A stretch of DNA of 64,000 nt, taken from positions 1-64,000 of IMG/VR virus record IMGVR_UViG_3300007554_000511; one strand, written 5' to 3'. Positions within the stretch are counted from its first letter, which is position 1; each line of letters opens with the position of its first letter. Below are positions 54,858-63,097 of the stretch, one piece after another. This DNA is from a virus. Under the pieces are notes generated by a model. It saw only the letters and a program-made list of their open reading frames with translations, searched no databases and was not told the origin of the DNA. The position numbers were made by a program, and so were the translations under genes.

Positions 54858-55768
54858 TGTAATAGATTCTTAAAAGTCCTGTCTATTCCGTCTGCGATTG
54901 AAACAGTCGGATGCCAATCTAGTAGTTTTTTAATTTTTGATATGTCTGCTAAAGTCTCTTTAGCATACCCTTTTGGGTTATCTATATTTATAGTCTCTAG
55001 ATTAGGCGCATACTTTCGAAGAATTTCTACAACAGCATTCACTGATATATTCGTACCAGTACCAACGTTGAAAATTTCACTCTTTACTTTGCTTTCCATA
55101 CTTGCAATACACGCACGTGCAACATCGGTCACGTGTACGTAATCTCGCATGTAATCCCCTTCACCATGAATTGTTAGAGGCTCACCCTCTTTTGCTAGTC
55201 GAGCAAACTTACCAATCATCAAACCACCTTCATTTGTGTTGGGCTGATCTTCTGAATATACGGTAAAGAAACGAAGCACATTGTAGTTCAAATCGAACAT
55301 ATTCTTGTACTGTTTACAAAGATGCTCCCCAAACAACTTGGTCATAGCATAATAATTCAATGGGTCAGGTTTGTGGTACGGTTTGTGCGGGGCGGGATTG
55401 TTACCGTATACACTTGAACTACTCGCATAAACAAACTTTCGCACACCAACTGCGGCTGCGGCAGTTAGCATATTTTTCGTACCAGTCACGTTATTGTCGT
55501 AATAATCATCTGGGTTGATGAAACTTTCAGGGATACGAGGCTTTGCGGCTAAGTGTATAACATAGTCTTGGCCGGCACAAGCCATAACGCATTTTGCTGC
55601 ATTTTGTATATCGCCTTTGATATACTTGATATGCTCCCATCCTTGCGGTTTTTCTTTTTTATCAAGAACCGAAACTTGATATCCATCTCTTATTAACTGT
55701 GACACTAACTCCGTACCGATATACCCGGCGCCGCCTGTCACTAGTACTTTACCTTTTAGCTGCATCAA
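54854..55768 (-). CDS. NAD-dependent sugar epimerase/dehydratase
   Basis: A 304-residue extended SDR enzyme with GGAGYIGTELV (residues 12-22), an SSSVYG strand-serine, YYAMTKLFGEHL (catalytic YxxxK, about residues 143-154) and GTGTNISVNAVVEIL. It likely converts a nucleotide sugar for cell or phage glycans. The UDP-sugar dehydrogenase and the glycosyltransferase in the window could be in the same pathway. Confidence 0.92.
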   Translation of the reverse strand: MMQLKGKVLVTGGAGYIGTELVSQLIRDGYQVSVLDKKEKPQGWEHIKYIKGDIQNAAKCVMACAGQDYVIHLAAKPRIPESFINPDDYYDNNVTGTKNMLTAAAAVGVRKFVYASSSSVYGNNPAPHKPYHKPDPLNYYAMTKLFGEHLCKQYKNMFDLNYNVLRFFTVYSEDQPNTNEGGLMIGKFARLAKEGEPLTIHGEGDYMRDYVHVTDVARACIASMESKVKSEIFNVGTGTNISVNAVVEILRKYAPNLETINIDNPKGYAKETLADISKIKKLLDWHPTVSIADGIDRTFKNLLQ

Positions 55769-56053
55769 TTACCTCAAATTTGGAATGTTAGGATCAACAA
55801 AATCTTCTGGTGTTTCTAATTCAACATCTTCATAGAAAAACTTGTACCGTAATTCCGTCAAAAACGCACGTGCGTTGGGATCCATCATATTAAGACGTTC
55901 TTCGTTGATCACCATTGTTTGAAATGATAGCCATTCATTCCATGCTTTCTCTGAAATTGTATTCAGAATTTCCACTCCTGCCGCACCTGGGAACGGCGCC
56001 TTTGATTGCGCGGGGAGTTCTTGCTTGTACTTTGCGCAAAATACTGTAGTCAT
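55769..56053 (-). CDS. yggX: Fe(2+)-trafficking protein YggX
   Basis: A 94-residue protein from ATG 56053, four bases after GGAGGT. It has FCAKYKQELPAQ, FPGAAGVEI, ISEKAWNEWLSFQTMVINE and LNMMDPNARAFL, matching YggX, which protects iron-sulfur clusters and iron during oxidative stress. It ends next to the epimerase gene. Along with the ferredoxin, reductase and metal pump it suggests a metal/redox focus. Confidence 0.92.
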   Translation of the reverse strand: MTTVFCAKYKQELPAQSKAPFPGAAGVEILNTISEKAWNEWLSFQTMVINEERLNMMDPNARAFLTELRYKFFYEDVELETPEDFVDPNIPNLR

Positions 56054-56157
56054 GTCTACCTCCATAATAATAGAAACATTATATCATAACACTACACGTA
56101 TTACAAGTACTAATTGTGCTATGCATTTCTCGCATGGCGGCATTGCGCTAACAACAG

Positions 56158-56186
56158 TTGAAAATTGAGTTTTGGAGTGCTATATT
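56158..56186 (+). promoter_or_regulatory. Sigma70-type promoter, extended -10
   Basis: TTGAAA, 17 bases, TATATT preceded by TGC on the plus strand; a GCTGC/GCAGC hairpin lies in the leader. It drives the five-gene small-ORF operon. Confidence 0.75.
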
Positions 56187-56256
56187 GTAATAAATAATAG
56201 TAGACGCTGCGATGCAGCATACGTTATTTACACACACATATATATAGGAAGAAAAA

Positions 56257-56475
56257 ATGACACAATTCGTTACAGCAATGGTAGCAATTCTTGATCTGGG
56301 TTCAGTGTTCGACCCAATCATATCCTCATACAAGTCACTACGCGACAAAATTATCACAGACCGTGCAACTGCTATCGCTATTAAAGAACTAAACAAACTA
56401 ACAGACCGTGAACTTGCAGATATTGGCATTTCACGCAGTATGATCCGTTCAGTAGCAATGGAGGCATACAAATGA
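56257..56475 (+). CDS. DUF1127 family small protein
   Basis: A 72-residue protein whose C-terminal part LNKLTDRELADIGISRSMIR (about residues 47-66) is the DUF1127 signature, common in alphaproteobacteria and enterobacteria and, in Rhodobacter, linked to RNA turnover. The N-terminal part is a hydrophobic helix, longer than usual. First gene of a plus-strand operon with strong AGGAAG ribosome site. Confidence 0.85.
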   Translation: MTQFVTAMVAILDLGSVFDPIISSYKSLRDKIITDRATAIAIKELNKLTDRELADIGISRSMIRSVAMEAYK

Positions 56476-56648
56476 TTAAAAGATTTTTCTCAAGACTGTT
56501 TACAGCCCGTGATTATTATAAAGATATAAAAGAAGCATATTTGGCAGAATCGACAGACCTAGTTGATCTTGAACGCCGTGTGCGTCAGATGGATCGTGGA
56601 CAAGCCCCATGGCAACAACAAAATAAAAATTTAAACGGGTGGGTATAA
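56472..56648 (+). CDS. DUF3563-like small protein (58 residues)
   Basis: ATG 56472-56474 overlaps the previous stop as ATGA. The product has LAESTDLVDLERRVRQMDRG (about residues 25-44), the pattern of DUF3563, another alphaproteobacterial small family, with a basic N-terminus. Role unknown. Confidence 0.75.
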   Translation: MIKRFFSRLFTARDYYKDIKEAYLAESTDLVDLERRVRQMDRGQAPWQQQNKNLNGWV

Positions 56649-56806
56649 TGATGTTTAAAAAGTTTTTGAGTTTTATTAGAGAAGACCGTAAAATGCGTGA
56701 ACATCAATTGATGAATCTTGCTAAAGTAGAATATGGTAAAGATTGGCAGTATGCTTACTACCAACTAATCAATGGTAAACAACCAGTATCTGGAGTAAAA
56801 CTATGA
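56648..56806 (+). CDS. Small basic protein (52 residues)
   Basis: ATG 56648 shares bases with the previous stop (TAATG). Starts MMFKKFLSFIREDRKMREHQ, basic and helical like the neighbour. Unknown. Confidence 0.66.
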   Translation: MMFKKFLSFIREDRKMREHQLMNLAKVEYGKDWQYAYYQLINGKQPVSGVKL

Positions 56807-56958
56807 CATCTATTTCCAATAAGCCATCATTTTGGCATAGAGTAAAGATTGCATTTGAAATTCTAGGATACGCACGTGCAGCACGTGAGCTAACCCGTCT
56901 AGGATATCATGCAGAAGCAAAAAACTGCATGATGCAAGTTAAAAGTTTGAGAGACTAA
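56803..56958 (+). CDS. Small DUF1127-like protein (51 residues)
   Basis: Overlaps the previous stop as ATGA. The sequence AFEILGYARAARELTRLGYH resembles the ARAARELARLG part of DUF1127 proteins, but the family is not certain. Confidence 0.66.
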   Translation: MTSISNKPSFWHRVKIAFEILGYARAARELTRLGYHAEAKNCMMQVKSLRD

Positions 56959-57077
56959 TGTGGCCTTATAATGATGAAGAATGGGATTTTATTTCATTAC
57001 CAAATAAAAAACCTTGGTTGTTCGCCATACCAGTACTAGAACATAATTTTTGGATAAAAATAAAAGCCGCTCTTTGA
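56958..57077 (+). CDS. Tiny protein (39 residues)
   Basis: TAATG overlap with the previous gene; starts MWPYNDEEWDFISLPNKKPW, aromatic-rich, and its end is inside the terminator stem. Translation is plausible through coupling. Unknown. Confidence 0.55.
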   Translation: MWPYNDEEWDFISLPNKKPWLFAIPVLEHNFWIKIKAAL

Positions 57078-57087
57078 AGCGGCTTTT
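57062..57087. terminator. Bidirectional terminator overlapping the last small gene
   Basis: AAAAGCCGCT-CTTTGA-AGCGGCTTTT, serving both the plus-strand operon and the minus-strand spoVR gene. Confidence 0.9.
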
Positions 57088-57091
57088 ATTA

Positions 57092-58591
57092 TTATTTTAT
57101 GAGACGTTTACATTCATATACATCTAACGTTTCATCGTTGTACATACTGTACAATCTAACATCGTATCCCCACAGCTTTTGAATATTGATAAGAACTTGA
57201 TCTGCATCTTTCTTATTCAATCTGCGACCTTGATAACTGTGGTGAGTAAGTGTCAACTCACGTGTTTCTGTGATATCTGCTTCCGTGACCTGAATATCTG
57301 GAATCATCGCTGCTGTTTCGTACTGTGCGCTAAGACTCTTACGAACATCACGATATCCTTTTTCATTGTGAATACTTGTAACAACATAGTTGTCAAAATA
57401 TTCTTCATCGTGCAGAGTGAACAATTTCCAATCACGAATTACTTTTGGACCTAAGAATTGACGAATTGCACTTTCGTCACGATAATTCGCAACAATGTCA
57501 CGAATAGTTTCGCGCCAATCAGTTCCGACAATATGTGGGAACCATTCTTCATCTTCTTTGTCAGGTGTCTCACATGCACGTTGTACATCTTTTAGAATTG
57601 CAAATCCAAGAGCATATGGATTGAATCCACTGTAATGCTTTGAATTGAAGTTTGGTTGATACAACACCGCACTGTGCAATTTGAAGAATTCAATCATCGC
57701 ACCATCGTCAACTTTTCCTTGATTATAAAGTTCATTGAAGATGTAGTGATGCGTGAAACTTGCAAAACCTTCGTTCATAACTTTTGTTTGATATTGCGGA
57801 TAGAAGTATTGTGCAATACGTCTAACAATGCGACAAATCTCACGTTGCCATGGACGAAGTACCGGAGAATGCTTTTCTAAGAAGTAAAGTAGATTTTCTT
57901 CTGGTTCACTTGGCCATACTCGTTTTTCTGCTTTCTTATCTTCTTCTTTCTTTGGTACTGTTCTCCAAAGGTCATTCACCTGCGATTGTAGATATTGACT
58001 ACGTTCACGTTGTTTTTCTGCTTCAAGTTTTGCGTTCAACTTCGTAGGACGCTTATACTTGTTAATACTCTGATATTGAATTGCGTGGCAAGCATCAAGA
58101 GTTTCCTCAACGAGTGCTTCACCGTAACGTTCTTCGCATTCACGAATATAATTTTTAGCAAATACAAGATAATCTACAATGGCATCAGGCGATGTCCACT
58201 GCTTGAACAAATAGTTGTTCTTAAAGAAGTGATTGTGACCGAATGCAGCATGTGCAATAACAAGTGCCTGCGTAGTCATAGAGTTTTCTTCCATCAAATA
58301 GTTGATGCAAGGATTACTATTAATAACAAGTTCGTATGCAAGGCCCATGTGGCCTTTGCGATACTGTTGCATGTTTCCGATGAAACTCTTACCAAAACTC
58401 CAATGATTATACATTAGCGGCATGCCAACACTGCTGTAAGCATCAAGCATCTGTTCTACTGTGATAATTTCAATTTGGTTTGGGAAGCAATCTAGTCCCA
58501 TATCGTTGACTGCGATTTCTTCACACGCATCCATGACGCTATAAAGTTTGTCGAAGTCCCAATGTGTACCGGTGTATAGTAGATTACTCAT
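57092..58591 (-). CDS. SpoVR family protein (YcgB)
   Basis: A 499-residue protein. YcgB/SpoVR is part of the prkA-yeaH-ycgB regulon of stationary phase; its biochemical role is unknown. Conserved segments include HWSFGKSF (about residues 63-70), GLAYELVINSNPCINYLMEEN, AHAAFGHNHFFKNN and an HWVG-type end of the N-terminal block, as in the bacterial family. Full length. It overlaps the yeaH-like gene by four bases, as in bacterial operons. Confidence 0.93.
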   Translation of the reverse strand: MSNLLYTGTHWDFDKLYSVMDACEEIAVNDMGLDCFPNQIEIITVEQMLDAYSSVGMPLMYNHWSFGKSFIGNMQQYRKGHMGLAYELVINSNPCINYLMEENSMTTQALVIAHAAFGHNHFFKNNYLFKQWTSPDAIVDYLVFAKNYIRECEERYGEALVEETLDACHAIQYQSINKYKRPTKLNAKLEAEKQRERSQYLQSQVNDLWRTVPKKEEDKKAEKRVWPSEPEENLLYFLEKHSPVLRPWQREICRIVRRIAQYFYPQYQTKVMNEGFASFTHHYIFNELYNQGKVDDGAMIEFFKLHSAVLYQPNFNSKHYSGFNPYALGFAILKDVQRACETPDKEDEEWFPHIVGTDWRETIRDIVANYRDESAIRQFLGPKVIRDWKLFTLHDEEYFDNYVVTSIHNEKGYRDVRKSLSAQYETAAMIPDIQVTEADITETRELTLTHHSYQGRRLNKKDADQVLINIQKLWGYDVRLYSMYNDETLDVYECKRLIK

Positions 58592-59877
58592 TTAGCTTTT
58601 GCGTCCTGTTTCTTAAATATTTCTCGGAATACTGGATAGATGTCTGATCTATTCTCAATATACTTAGATATGAGATTTTTGTGTGTGCTTTCTAGCTTCT
58701 TGTATTCGTCAATTAGGTTACCAGACGCGTAATAGCTACCTTTACGCATTTCACCAACCTGAATATAACTAAAATACTGTGTGATTGGTAGAATATCTTT
58801 TGACAGAATATTCTTCAATTTTTCGTTGTCTTCACTCCAGTTGTCACCATCGCTTGCTTGTGCGAAATAGATGTTCCACTCATTTGGCGAATACCTATCT
58901 TTAAGAATATCTTTCGCAAGTTCAAATGCACTACTTACGGTTGTACCACCGTTTTCCCTGAGATTGAAGAATTCTTCTTCGGAACATTCACGTGCAGTAA
59001 TGTGGTGCCTAATGAACACACATTCTACTCGCTTATACTTGCGAGAAATAAACAAGTTCAATAGCATGAAATAGCGTTTTGCAAGTTCTTTATGAAACTC
59101 TGTCATAGACGCAGAAACGTCCATAACAAAAAACACAACAGCTTGTGAAGTAGGTCTAGGTTTCTTGGAAAAGTTATTGTAACGTAAATCTACTGGATCA
59201 ACGAATGCTACCGAATTTGCACGAATTCGTAGTTTACGAATTTCTTCTTCAAGTTCTAAACGCTTATCTTCGTCTTCCTCAGTTTCAAGTATCGCTTCAA
59301 GTTCACGTATCTTACGTAGCTTTGGCGTTTTCAATGCGATCTTACGACCCATTGAATTAATCATACTCTGTTCTAGATTTAGCTGTGCGGGGTTACCTTC
59401 ATTGGTATAGCCACTGCGAGACATTTCAAAACGTTCTACTGTTTTGTTCTCTTTGCTAATCATGTGAGGAAGTTCTAGGTCTTCGAAAAGTATATTGATA
59501 AATTCGTCATTGCTGAGAGCAAAACCAAATTCGTCTTCGCCTTCGCCCTCATTGCTTGCTTTCCCTTCACCAGAGCCTCCACCAGAGCCTCCACCTTTTG
59601 GTTTCTGTAGCAAGTCCCCTTCTACGAAATCTTCGTTTCCTGGGAGAACAATATCACGTGAACCGCTATCGCTCTTGTGATTGAATTGCGGTTCACTTAT
59701 ACCTTTACGAGTAATGACCACTTCTTGATCGTCCCCCGAACCTTTGATGCTGCGTTTGCCTAAAGACTCGTGGATGCTTTTTCTAATTTCATCTTTAGTT
59801 CTTTTAATGAACTTTTGACGATTACCTGAACTTTTTCCGCCAGGATTTTTTCTTCGATCAATGATAGTGTTTGCCAT
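58588..59877 (-). CDS. YeaH/DUF444 von Willebrand-like protein
   Basis: A 429-residue partner of PrkA. It has VVFFVMDVSASM (MIDAS-like DxSxS, about residues 248-259), an RNGGTTVSSAFELA segment (about residues 307-320) and an N-terminal basic, low-complexity part with KPKGGGSGGGSGEGK. In E. coli YeaH is co-expressed with YeaG. Ends overlap both neighbours' leader or stop. Confidence 0.93.
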   Translation of the reverse strand: MANTIIDRRKNPGGKSSGNRQKFIKRTKDEIRKSIHESLGKRSIKGSGDDQEVVITRKGISEPQFNHKSDSGSRDIVLPGNEDFVEGDLLQKPKGGGSGGGSGEGKASNEGEGEDEFGFALSNDEFINILFEDLELPHMISKENKTVERFEMSRSGYTNEGNPAQLNLEQSMINSMGRKIALKTPKLRKIRELEAILETEEDEDKRLELEEEIRKLRIRANSVAFVDPVDLRYNNFSKKPRPTSQAVVFFVMDVSASMTEFHKELAKRYFMLLNLFISRKYKRVECVFIRHHITARECSEEEFFNLRENGGTTVSSAFELAKDILKDRYSPNEWNIYFAQASDGDNWSEDNEKLKNILSKDILPITQYFSYIQVGEMRKGSYYASGNLIDEYKKLESTHKNLISKYIENRSDIYPVFREIFKKQDAKAK

Positions 59878-59886
59878 TATAAGTCC

Positions 59887-61821
59887 TTAGTTAGACTTTT
59901 GTACGCGCATATACCATTCTACTAGTCGTTTTACCTGACGCCCGGTATAACCCTTTTCGATCATGCGTGAAACAAAGTCGTTGTGCTTCTGTTCTTCTTC
60001 TTTTGACTTTTTGCTGCCGAAAGAAATAACTGGAAGTAGTTCTTCTGTTCCTGCGAACATCTTGTTTTCGATAACTTCACGCATCTTTTCGTATGCAGTC
60101 CAAGGTGGGTTGTTACCGTCATATTTAACTCGCGCACGAAGAACCCAATTAACGACTTCATTACGGAAGTCTTTTGGATTTGCGATGCCAGCTGGTTTTT
60201 CAATCTTTTCAAGTTCTTCATTTAGAATTGAACGATCAAAGAGGTTACCGGTATCGGGATCTTTGTAATCAATATTTTGAATCCAGTGATCCGCATAATC
60301 TAGATAACGATCAAACAAGTTCTGTCCATATTCGTTATAACTTTCTAGATATGCTTTCTGAATTTCATTACCTACTTGCTCTGCATAACGAACACTTAGA
60401 TAGTCTTTGATGTATGAAAGAAGACGTTGCTCCGTTTCTTCTGGGAATTGTTCACGCTTGATTGCGGTTTCTAGAACATACATCAAGTGTACTGGGTCTG
60501 CACTAACTTCATTTGTGTCAAAGTTGAATGTCTGTGACAGAATTTTGAAAGCGAAACGAGTAGAAATACCACTCATACCTTCATCAACACCTGCAACATC
60601 TTTATATTCTTGCATCGTCTTTGCTCTTGGGTCAACATCTTGTAGATTTTCGCCATTGTACACTCGCATCTTCGCTGGAAGATTTGAGTTTGTGTGTTCT
60701 TTCAAACGTGACAGAACTGTGAACTGTGCAAGCATTTCAAGTGTGTGAGGTGCGCACTTCGAATTGTCTAGACCAGAAGACTGTAGCATCTTTGCATAGA
60801 TGTGTGTTTCTTCATCTGTGCGCAAGCAGTATGGAACTTTAACAATGTAAACACGATCCAAGAACGCTTCGTTGTTCTTGTTGTTGCGGAATGCTTCCCA
60901 TTCGCTTTCGTTAGAGTGTGCAACTACTACACCGTTGAATGGAATAGCTGAAATGCCTTCTGTCCCCATGTAGTTGCCTTCCTGCGTTGCAGTAAGTAGT
61001 GGGTGAAGCACTTTAATTGGTGCTTTGAACATTTCAACGAACTCCATCATACCTTGGTTGCCTCGGCAGAGACCACCGGAGAATGCGTATGAGTCCGGAT
61101 CGTTTTGTGAGAAATATTCTAGTTTACGAATATCAGTCTTGCCTACTAGTGATGAAATGTCTTGGTTGTTATCATCACCGGGTTCAGTTTTCATGATGCC
61201 AATTTGCTTCAACTTACTTGGGTACATCTTGACTACTGAGAACTTTGTAATATCACCACTAAATTCATCAAGACGCTTTACTGCCCACGGTGAAAGTAGA
61301 CCGTTGATATAACGCTTTGAGATACCATATTCTTCTTCTAGGTCTGCTGCGAACTGCTTTGGTTCAAACAATCCTAGAGGAGTTTCAAATATTGGCGATA
61401 GTTCGTCGCCTGCTTTTAGTACATAGATTGGATGTACTTCCATTAGTTCTTTTAAACGCTCTGCGAGTGATGATTTACCACCACCAACTGGACCAAGAAG
61501 ATAAAGTACTTGTTTCTTTTCTTCTAGACCTTGTGCAGAATGTCGGAAATAAGCGACCAGGCGCTCAATTGTTTCTTCCATTCCAAAGAAATCTTTGAAT
61601 GCTGGATAAACTTTAATAGTACGGTTTAAGAAGATACGGCTTAGTCGTGGATCTGAACTTGTGTCAACAATTTCAGGTTCACCGATTGCTTGTAGCATAC
61701 GCTCCGCCGCTGTAGCATATGCAAGCCGATCTGTCTTACAAAGTTCTAAGTATTCAGCAATTGACATTTCATCTTCTTGCTTACTAGCATAAACTTTGGT
61801 AAACTTTTCTAGAACGCCCAT
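59887..61821 (-). CDS. prkA: PrkA/YeaG serine protein kinase
   Basis: A 644-residue kinase with an N-terminal AAA-like ATPase domain: Walker A LLGPVGGGKSSLAERL (about residues 108-123), PLGLFEP and GNQGMMEFVEMFK, and a C-terminal PrkA kinase domain (from about residue 400). YeaG/PrkA phosphorylates proteins in nutrient stress and sporulation. Length equals the bacterial enzyme. Its promoter (61855) carries GAATC in the spacer. A phage copy could reprogram host starvation response. Confidence 0.96.
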   Translation of the reverse strand: MGVLEKFTKVYASKQEDEMSIAEYLELCKTDRLAYATAAERMLQAIGEPEIVDTSSDPRLSRIFLNRTIKVYPAFKDFFGMEETIERLVAYFRHSAQGLEEKKQVLYLLGPVGGGKSSLAERLKELMEVHPIYVLKAGDELSPIFETPLGLFEPKQFAADLEEEYGISKRYINGLLSPWAVKRLDEFSGDITKFSVVKMYPSKLKQIGIMKTEPGDDNNQDISSLVGKTDIRKLEYFSQNDPDSYAFSGGLCRGNQGMMEFVEMFKAPIKVLHPLLTATQEGNYMGTEGISAIPFNGVVVAHSNESEWEAFRNNKNNEAFLDRVYIVKVPYCLRTDEETHIYAKMLQSSGLDNSKCAPHTLEMLAQFTVLSRLKEHTNSNLPAKMRVYNGENLQDVDPRAKTMQEYKDVAGVDEGMSGISTRFAFKILSQTFNFDTNEVSADPVHLMYVLETAIKREQFPEETEQRLLSYIKDYLSVRYAEQVGNEIQKAYLESYNEYGQNLFDRYLDYADHWIQNIDYKDPDTGNLFDRSILNEELEKIEKPAGIANPKDFRNEVVNWVLRARVKYDGNNPPWTAYEKMREVIENKMFAGTEELLPVISFGSKKSKEEEQKHNDFVSRMIEKGYTGRQVKRLVEWYMRVQKSN

Positions 61822-61854
61822 ATAATATATTCTCCGCTTTTCTATGATGTTTTA

Positions 61855-61883
61855 ATAATACTTGTATTTGCGATTCGTGTCAA
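61855..61883 (-). promoter_or_regulatory. Sigma70-type promoter with GAATC near the -35
   Basis: TTGACA, 17 bases, TATTAT; CGAATC lies directly after the -35 (GAATC at spacer positions 2-6) instead of near the -10. It drives the prkA-yeaH-spoVR operon. Confidence 0.8.
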
Positions 61884-62725
61884 CTCAAATCAGTATCATC
61901 AGAAGATAGAAAAATCTTACTGACATTACCGTTAAAAGTGTAATGACCAACGTGATCTAGTTTCACTAGTGGATCTAACCATACTTCACCGCCGATTTTT
62001 TGCCAACGACGACAAAACGCATAGTCTTCCGAGAGATAACGCTTGGTGTCTTGTTCGTGCATACAATCGAAAAATAGATATGTCCACTTTGCAAATTCTG
62101 CATCTAAGTTCAAGTCGTTATTGAAGTATAGTTCTGGGTACGCTTCAATCATTCTGTCGAATACACTACGCTTGATTAACATAAAACCAGTAGCTGCGTC
62201 TTTCAGCTTGACTAGTCCGTTTTCAATCTTTAGATTTCGAGTATTATCTTCTTTGAAATTCCATTCAAAGTTCAATGCATAGTTTGCACCTGCATCTTTT
62301 AGTTCATCACCATTTTTAATTCCCATATCTGCACGTTTATAGATATTTCGCCAATCCAATTCTTTCTTTGGGTATGCACCGACAATAATATCTTTATCGT
62401 GTTGTAGCATATGCAAAATGTCCAAAGCATCAAAATTGATGTCCGCATCGATGAACATCAAGTGTGTTGCTTTTGGATTTGCTAGGAAATATGCAACCAT
62501 GTGACAACGAGCCCTTGAAATAAGAGACTCGTTGGCACTAGTTGTTACTGAGTATGGAATGTTGTATTTTGTGTACATCATATGGGCGCGGCTCCACGAA
62601 CGGAAGAATGGCTCTGTAACTTGTCCACCATAACATGGTGTGCAGTAATGTACATGTGTGTTCTTTATAAAATCTAGATCGATTTCCTTACGATAAGACG
62701 CAAGTTGATCCATTAAATTTGTCAT
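61880..62725 (-). CDS. Glycosyltransferase, GT-A fold
   Basis: A 281-residue protein with VHYCTPCYGG near the start, LMFIDADINF with a DxD (about residues 90-99), a long middle, ATGFMLIKRSVF and YLSEDYAFCRRWQK (about residues 235-248), typical of family 2-like transferases common in T4-like phages. It likely attaches sugar to DNA, protein or cell-surface glycan. Its stop overlaps the prkA promoter -35. Confidence 0.86.
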   Translation of the reverse strand: MTNLMDQLASYRKEIDLDFIKNTHVHYCTPCYGGQVTEPFFRSWSRAHMMYTKYNIPYSVTTSANESLISRARCHMVAYFLANPKATHLMFIDADINFDALDILHMLQHDKDIIVGAYPKKELDWRNIYKRADMGIKNGDELKDAGANYALNFEWNFKEDNTRNLKIENGLVKLKDAATGFMLIKRSVFDRMIEAYPELYFNNDLNLDAEFAKWTYLFFDCMHEQDTKRYLSEDYAFCRRWQKIGGEVWLDPLVKLDHVGHYTFNGNVSKIFLSSDDTDLS

Positions 62726-62736
62726 GTTCTACCCTG

Positions 62737-63045
62737 TTAATATTTGAAAACGTCCCTAAATGACGGTTTCGATTTTTTCTTGAACACATTGGCAAGTTCT
62801 TTAACACCATCACCAATGAACCCAATACTGTCTTCGCTATCTTTATTATATTGACGAACATTCTTTGTCATGCCCATCTTTTTAAATTCTTCTTTAACGT
62901 TATTTACAAACGTTTTATCTTTTGTTAGTTTGAATGGCCATTGTTTGTTATAACCAATTGGATTAACTACTATGACAATACCATCAACTTCAAAATCGCA
63001 ATTCCAAGTTTTACCTTTTGAATCTGTAACTTTAATTGTCGCCAT
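62737..63045 (-). CDS. Hypothetical basic protein
   Basis: A 102-residue protein from ATG 63045 (a GAGAAAACG leader precedes it). Beta-rich N-terminus, basic tail with KKKSKPSFRDVF. Function unknown. Confidence 0.66.
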   Translation of the reverse strand: MATIKVTDSKGKTWNCDFEVDGIVIVVNPIGYNKQWPFKLTKDKTFVNNVKEEFKKMGMTKNVRQYNKDSEDSIGFIGDGVKELANVFKKKSKPSFRDVFKY

Positions 63046-63068
63046 CGTTTTCTCCTTCACTCTATATA

Positions 63069-63097
63069 AGAATACGATATTTTGTTAAGAAAGTCAA
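63069..63097 (-). promoter_or_regulatory. Sigma70-type promoter without GAATC
   Basis: TTGACT, 17 bases, TATTCT, driving the 62737 gene. The -35 ends at the stop codon of the kinase gene. Confidence 0.65.
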
